Assembly (NCBI GenBank): GCA_964036275.1 | Contig: OZ038433.1 | Span: 18,544,257 to 18,608,256 of the forward strand | Reading direction: 5' to 3' | From: Litoditis marina | Taxonomy: Eukaryota; Nematoda; Chromadorea; Rhabditida; Rhabditidae | DNA: 64,000 nt | In this document: one piece after another, positions 56,551-64,000 of the stretch | Position numbering within the stretch: position 1 is the first letter of the stretch | Layout: each line of letters opens with the position of its first letter | Translations under genes and position numbers: made by a program | Notes under the pieces: model-generated | The model's database searches: none | The model's input: only the letters and a program-made list of their open reading frames with translations | What the model was told of the DNA's origin: nothing

Positions 56551-59500
56551 AGTTGATCTGAGAAACATTATAAGATTGCAAAATAGTTTCATCATTGTAC
56601 TTGGTTGGTTTCTAGTTCGAATTTATCTTGTCGTCTCACCTGACGGCAAACTATGTAAATCAATAATCACGTGAGTGGAGTAGTTGAAGTACACGTAGGG
56701 ATACAAACGAATAGTTCAGTTGATCTGAGAAACATTATAAGATTGCAAAATAGTTTCATTATTGTACTTGGTTGGTTTCTAGTTCGAATTCATCTTGCCG
56801 TCTCACCTGACGGCAAAATATGTGAATCAATAATCACGTGAGTGGAGTAGTTAAAGTACACGTAGGGATACAAACGAATAGTTTATTTGATCTGGGAAAC
56901 ATTATAAGATTGCAAACTAGTTTCATTATTGTACTTGGTTGGTTTCTAGTTCGAATTTATCTTGCCGTCTCACCTGACGGCAAACTGTGTAAATCAATAA
57001 TCACGTGAGTGAAATAGTTAAAGTACACGTAGGGATACCAACAAATATATCAGTTGTTCTGCAAAACACTATTAGATTGCAAACTAGTTTCATAATTGTA
57101 CTTGGTTGGTTTCTAGTTCGAATTTATCTTGCCGTCTCACCTGACGGCAAAATATGTAAATCAATAATCACGTGAGTGGAGTAGTTAAAGTACACGTAGA
57201 GATACGAACGAATAGTTTAGTTGATCTGAGAAACATTATAAGATTGCAAAATAGTTTCATCATTGTACTTGGTTGGTTTCTAGTTCGAATTTATCTTGTC
57301 GTCTCACCTGACGGCAAACTATGTAAATCAATAATCACGTGAGTGGAGTAGTTGAAGTACACGTAGGGATACAAACGAATAGTTCAGTTGATCTGAGAAA
57401 CATTATAAGATTGCAAAATAGTTTCATTATTGTACTTGGTTGGTTTCTAGTTCGAATTCATCTTGCCGTCTCACCTGACGGCAAAATATGTGAATCAATA
57501 ATCACGTGAGTGGAGTAGTTAAAGTACACGTAGGGATACAAACGAATAGTTTATTTGATCTGGGAAACATTATAAGATTGCAAACTAGTTTCATTATTGT
57601 ACTTGGTTGGTTTCTAGTTCGAATTTATCTTGCCGTCTCACCTGACGGCAAACTGTGTAAATCAATAATCACGTGAGTGAAATAGTTAAAGTACACGTAG
57701 GGATACCAACAAATATATCAGTTGTTCTGCAAAACACTATTAGATTGCAAACTAGTTTCATAATTGTACTTGGTTGGTTTCTAGTTCGAATTTATCTTGC
57801 CGTCTCACCTGACGGCAAAATATGTAAATCAATAATCACGTGAGTGGAGTAGTTAAAGTACACGTAGGGATACAAACGAATAGTTTAGTTGATCTGGGAA
57901 TTATTATAAGATTGCAAACTAGTTTCTATATTGTACTTGGTTGGTTTCTAGTTCGAATTTATCTTGCCGTCTCACCTGACGGCAAACTGTGTAAATCAAT
58001 AATTACGTGAGTGAAATAGTTAAAGTACACGTAGGGATACCAACAAATATATCAGTTGTTCTGCGAAACACTATTTGATTGCAAACTAGTTTCATTATTG
58101 TACTTGGTTGGTTTCTAGTTCGAATTTATCTTGCCGTCTCACCTGACGGCACACTATGTAAATCAATAATCACGTGAGTGGAGTAGTTAAAGTACACGTA
58201 GAGATACGAACGAATAGTTTAGTTGATCTGAGAAACATTATAAGATTGCAAAATAGTTTCATCATTGTACTTGGTTGGTTTCTAGTTCGAATTTATCTTG
58301 CCGTCTCACCTGACGACAAACTATGTGAATCAATAATCACGTGAGTGAAATAGTTAAAGTACACGTAGGGATACCAACGAATAGTTCAGTTGATCTGGGA
58401 AACATTATAAGATTGCAAAAAAGTTTAATTATTGTACTTGGTTGGTTTCTAGTTCGAATGTATCTTGCCGTCTCACTTGACGGCAAACTATGTGAATCAA
58501 TAATCACGTGAGTGGAGTAGTTAAAGTACGTAAATCAATAATCACGTGAGTGGAGTAGTTAAAGTACACGTAGGGATACAAACGAATAGTTTAGTTGATC
58601 TGGGAAACATTATAAGATTGCAAAATAGTTTCATCATTGTACTTGGTTGGTTTCTAGTTCGAACTTATCTTGCCGTCTCACCTGACGGCAAAATATGTGA
58701 ATCAATAATCACGTGAGTGGAGTAGTTAAAGTACACGTAGGGATACAAAAGAATAGTTTAGTTGATCTGAGAAACATTATAAGATTGCAAAATAGTTTCA
58801 TCATTGTACTTGGTTGGTTTCTAGTTCGAATTTATCTTGTCGTCTCACCTGACGGCAAACTATGTAAATCAATAATCACGTGAGTGGAGTAGTTGAAGTA
58901 CACGTAGGGATACAAACGAATAGTTCAGTTGATCTGAGAAACATTATAAGATTGCAAAATAGTTTCATTATTGTACTTGGTTGGTTTCTAGTTCGAATTC
59001 ATCTTGCCGTCTCACCTGACGGCAAAATATGTGAATCAATAATCACGTGAGTGGAGTAGTTAAAGTACACGTAGGGATACAAACGAATAGTTTATTTGAT
59101 CTGGGAAACATTATAAGATTGCAAACTAGTTTCATTATTGTACTTGGTTGGTTTCTAGTTCGAATTTATCTTGCCGTCTCACCTGACGGCAAACTGTGTA
59201 AATCAATAATCACGTGAGTGAAATAGTTAAAGTACACGTAGGGATACCAACAAATATATCAGTTGTTCTGCAAAACACTATTAGATTGCAAACTAGTTTC
59301 ATAATTGTACTTGGTTGGTTTCTAGTTCGAATTTATCTTGCCGTCTCACCTGACGGCAAACTATGTAAATCAATAATCACGTGAGTGAAATAGTTAAAGT
59401 ACACGTAGGGATACCAACAAATAGATCAGTTGCTCTGCGAAACACTATTAGATTGCAAACTAGTTTCATTATTGTACTTGGTTGGTTTCTAGTTCGAATT

Positions 59501-62500
59501 TATCTTGCCGTCTCACCTGACGGCAAAATATGTGAATCAATAATCACGTGAGTGGAGTAGTTAAAGTACACGTAGGGATACAAACGAATAGTTTAGTTGA
59601 TCTGGGAAACATTATAAGATTGCAAACTAGTTTCACTATTGTACTTAGTTGGTTTCTAGTTCGAATTTATCTTGCCGTCTCACCTGACGGCAAAATATGT
59701 GAATCAATAATCACGTGAGTGGAGTAGTTAAAGTACACGTAGGGATACAAACGAATAGTTTAGTTGATCTGGGAAACATTATAAGATTGCAAAATAGTTT
59801 CATCATTGTACTTAGTTGGTTTCTAGTTCGAATTTATCTTGCCGTCTCACCTGACCGCAAACTGTGTAAATCAATAATCACGTGAGTGGAGTAGTTAAAG
59901 TACACGTAGGGATACAAACGAATAGTTTAGTTGATCTGGGAAACATTATAAGATTGCAAACTAGTTTCACTATTGTACTTGGTTGGTTTCTAGTTCGAAT
60001 TTATCTTGCCGGCTCACCTGACGGCAAACTGTGTAAATCAATAATCACGTGAGTGGAATAGTTAAAGTACACGTAGGGATACCAACAAATATATCAGTTG
60101 TTCTGCGAAACACTATTAGATTGCAAACTAGTTTCATTATTGTACTTGGTTGGTTTCTAGTTCGAATTTATCTTGCCTTCTCACCTGACGGCAAACTATG
60201 TAAATCAATAATCACGTGAGTGAAATAGTTAAAGTAGACGTAGGGATACCAACAAATATATCAGTTGTTCTGCGAAACACTATTAGATTGCAAACTAGTT
60301 TCATTATTGTACTTGGTTGGTTTCTAGTTCGAATTTATCTCGCCGTCTCACCTGACGGCAAACTATGTGAATCAATAATCACGTGAGTGAAATAGTTAAA
60401 ATACACGTAGGGATACCAACAAATAGATCAGTTGATTTGGGAAACATTATAAGATTGCAAAATAGTTTCATCATTGTACTTGGTTGGTTTCTAGTTCGAA
60501 TTTATCTTGTCGTCTCACCTGACGGCAAACTATGTAAATCAATAATCACGTGAGTGGAGTAGTTGAAGTACACGTAGGAATACAAACGAATAGTTCAGTT
60601 GATCTGAGAAACATTATAAGATTGCAAAATAGTTTCATTATTGTACTTGGTTGGTTTCTAGTTCGAATTCATCTTGCCGTCTCACCTGACGGCAAAATAT
60701 GTGAATCAATAATCACGTGAGTGGAGTAGTTAAAGTACACGTAGGGATACAAACGAATAGTTTATTTGATCTGGGAAACATTATAAGATTGCAAACTAGT
60801 TTCATTATTGTACTTGGTTGGTTTCTAGTTCGAATTTATCTTGCCGTCTCACCTGACGGCAAACTGTGTAAATCAATAATCACGTGAGTGAAATAGTTAA
60901 AGTACACGTAGGGATACCAACAAATATATCAGTTGTTCTGCAAAACACTATTAGATTGCAAACTAGTTTCATTATTGTACTTGGTTGGTTTCTAGTTCGA
61001 ATTTATCTTGCCGTCTCACCTGACGGCAAACTATGTAAATCAATAATCACGTGAGTGAAATAGTTAAAGTACACGTAGGGATACCAACAAATATATCAGT
61101 TGTTCTGCAAAACACTATTAGATTGCAAACTAGTTTCATAATTGTACTTGGTTGGTTTCTAGTTCGAATTTATCTTGCCGTCTCACCTGACGGCAAAATA
61201 TGTAAATCAATAATCACGTGAGTGGAGTAGTTAAAGTACACGTAGGGATACAAACGAATAGTTTAGTTGATCTGGGAATTATTATAAGATTGCAAACTAG
61301 TTTCTATATTGTACTTGGTTGGTTTCTAGTTCGAATTTATCTTGCCGTCTCACCTGACGGCAAACTGTGTAAATCAATAATTACGTGAGTGAAATAGTTA
61401 AAGTACACGTAGGGATACCAACAAATATATCAGTTGTTCTGCGAAACACTATTTGATTGCAAACTAGTTTCATTATTGTACTTGGTTGGTTTCTAGTTCG
61501 AATTTATCTTGCCGTCTCACCTGACGGCACACTATGTAAATCAATAATCACGTGAGTGGAGTAGTTAAAGTACACGTAGAGATACGAACGAATAGTTTAG
61601 TTGATCTGAGAAACATTATAAGATTGCAAAATAGTTTCATCATTGTACTTGGTTGGTTTCTAGTTCGAATTTATCTTGCCGTCTCACCTGACGACAAACT
61701 ATGTGAATCAATAATCACGTGAGTGAAATAGTTAAAGTACACGTAGGGATACCAACGAATAGTTCAGTTGATCTGGGAAACATTATAAGATTGCAAAAAA
61801 GTTTAATTATTGTACTTGGTTGGTTTCTAGTTCGAATGTATCTTGCCGTCTCACTTGACGGCAAACTATGTGAATCAATAATCACGTGAGTGGAGTAGTT
61901 AAAGTACGTAAATCAATAATCACGTGAGTGGAGTAGTTAAAGTACACGTAGGGATACAAACGAATAGTTTAGTTGATCTGGGAAACATTATAAGATTGCA
62001 AAATAGTTTCATCATTGTACTTGGTTGGTTTCTAGTTCGAACTTATCTTGCCGTCTCACCTGACGGCAAAATATGTGAATCAATAATCACGTGAGTGGAG
62101 TAGTTAAAGTACACGTAGGGATACAAAAGAATAGTTTAGTTGATCTGAGAAACATTATAAGATTGCAAAATAGTTTCATCATTGTACTTGGTTGGTTTCT
62201 AGTTCGAATTTATCTTGTCGTCTCACCTGACGGCAAACTATGTAAATCAATAATCACGTGAGTGGAGTAGTTGAAGTACACGTAGGGATACAAACGAATA
62301 GTTCAGTTGATCTGAGAAACATTATAAGATTGCAAAATAGTTTCATTATTGTACTTGGTTGGTTTCTAGTTCGAATTCATCTTGCCGTCTCACCTGACGG
62401 CAAAATATGTGAATCAATAATCACGTGAGTGGAGTAGTTAAAGTACACGTAGGGATACAAACGAATAGTTTATTTGATCTGGGAAACATTATAAGATTGC

Positions 62501-64000
62501 AAACTAGTTTCATTATTGTACTTGGTTGGTTTCTAGTTCGAATTTATCTTGCCGTCTCACCTGACGGCAAACTGTGTAAATCAATAATCACGTGAGTGAA
62601 ATAGTTAAAGTACACGTAGGGATACCAACAAATATATCAGTTGTTCTGCAAAACACTATTAGATTGCAAACTAGTTTCATAATTGTACTTGGTTGGTTTC
62701 TAGTTCGAATTTATCTTGCCGTCTCACCTGACGGCAAACTATGTAAATCAATAATCACGTGAGTGAAATAGTTAAAGTACACGTAGGGATACCAACAAAT
62801 AGATCAGTTGCTCTGCGAAACACTATTAGATTGCAAACTAGTTTCATTATTGTACTTGGTTGGTTTCTAGTTCGAATTTATCTTGCCGTCTCACCTGACG
62901 GCAAAATATGTGAATCAATAATCACGTGAGTGGAGTAGTTAAAGTACACGTAGGGATACAAACGAATAGTTTAGTTGATCTGGGAAACATTATAAGATTG
63001 CAAACTAGTTTCACTATTGTACTTAGTTGGTTTCTAGTTCGAATTTATCTTGCCGTCTCACCTGACGGCAAAATATGTGAATCAATAATCACGTGAGTGG
63101 AGTAGTTAAAGTACACGTAGGGATACAAACGAATAGTTTAGTTGATCTGGGAAACATTATAAGATTGCAAAATAGTTTCATCATTGTACTTAGTTGGTTT
63201 CTAGTTCGAATTTATCTTGCCGTCTCACCTGACCGCAAACTGTGTAAATCAATAATCACGTGAGTGGAGTAGTTAAAGTACACGTAGGGATACAAACGAA
63301 TAGTTTAGTTGATCTGGGAAACATTATAAGATTGCAAACTAGTTTCACTATTGTACTTGGTTGGTTTCTAGTTCGAATTTATCTTGCCGGCTCACCTGAC
63401 GGCAAACTGTGTAAATCAATAATCACGTGAGTGGAATAGTTAAAGTACACGTAGGGATACCAACAAATATATCAGTTGTTCTGCGAAACACTATTAGATT
63501 GCAAACTAGTTTCATTATTGTACTTGGTTGGTTTCTAGTTCGAATTTATCTTGCCTTCTCACCTGACGGCAAACTATGTAAATCAATAATCACGTGAGTG
63601 AAATAGTTAAAGTAGACGTAGGGATACCAACAAATATATCAGTTGTTCTGCGAAACACTATTAGATTGCAAACTAGTTTCATTATTGTACTTGGTTGGTT
63701 TCTAGTTCGAATTTATCTCGCCGTCTCACCTGACGGCAAACTATGTGAATCAATAATCACGTGAGTGAAATAGTTAAAATACACGTAGGGATACCAACAA
63801 ATAGATCAGTTGATTTGGGAAACATTATAAGATTGCAAAATAGTTTCATCATTGTACTTGGTTGGTTTCTAGTTCGAATTTATCTTGTCGTCTCACCTGA
63901 CGGCAAACTATGTAAATCAATAATCACGTGAGTGGAGTAGTTGAAGTACACGTAGGAATACAAACGAATAGTTCAGTTGATCTGAGAAACATTATAAGAT
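56551..64000. repeat. 167-bp tandem satellite, about 44 units, running off the window
   Basis: The phrase acttggttggtttctagttc recurs every 167 bp (for example 56599, 56766, 56933, 57100). Every unit has a short hairpin, ttgccgtc then tcacct then gacggcaa, and an E-box-like cacgtg within aatcacgtgagtg. Units differ at fixed sites (gatctgagaaac/gttctgcgaaac; atacaaacg/ataccaaca), and the pattern of types repeats with a period of 3378 bp: 20 units plus a 38-bp partial duplication at about 58493-58568, seen again at about 61871-61946. A smaller period of four units (668 bp) links the first 56.6-57.2 kb to the next block. No coding potential. Confidence 0.97.

Noticed and set aside
56551..64000. 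CRISPR-like regular repeats
   Set aside because: The repeats are contiguous 167-bp units with no unique spacers, in a eukaryotic setting; this is a satellite.

Overview
The window looks like nuclear DNA of a nematode, most likely a rhabditid close to Caenorhabditis. The evidence is a 5S rRNA gene matching the nematode sequence, an intact 22-nt SL1 leader and a second spliced-leader RNA gene, AG-T/C-rich splice acceptors, and members of families expanded in Rhabditina (C-type lectin, srsx-type chemoreceptor, MATH/BTB). The assignment rests on recognition, not on a search.

Layout: positions 751-9939 are a 34-bp tandem satellite and 56551-64000 a 167-bp tandem satellite running off the window; together they fill about a quarter of it. 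Between them is a sparse gene island. On the plus strand: a single-domain C-type lectin gene (10420-11943, 5' exon not found); a proline-rich protein gene (exons 17902-19746, both ends open); a trypsin-fold gene (22204-28656) whose catalytic His and Ser are both replaced; a decayed gag-protease retroelement (29471-31191); a complete seven-exon srsx-like chemoreceptor gene (31682-39279); and a two-domain C-type lectin gene (41295 to about 46359) with one in-frame stop in each lectin domain. On the minus strand: the last two exons of a BTB-type gene (48413-49117), an SL1 leader next to a 5S rRNA gene (about 52537-52926), and a well-preserved SL RNA gene with a changed leader (55684-55776).

Introns and intergenic DNA are packed with short repeats. 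I could trace a family of about 190 bp with a tRNA-like Pol III promoter and matched TATAG ends (seven copies), two MITE families (at least five and seven copies), longer elements with terminal inverted repeats, and several foldback palindromes. Protein-coding exons were joined by hand from reading frame, splice-site phase and family resemblance; every junction reported keeps phase unless stated.

The genes do not form an obvious pathway. Lectin, protease-like, chemoreceptor and BTB genes are typical of fast-evolving nematode chromosome arms, and the mix of intact, damaged and partial copies fits birth-and-death evolution in repeat-rich DNA.
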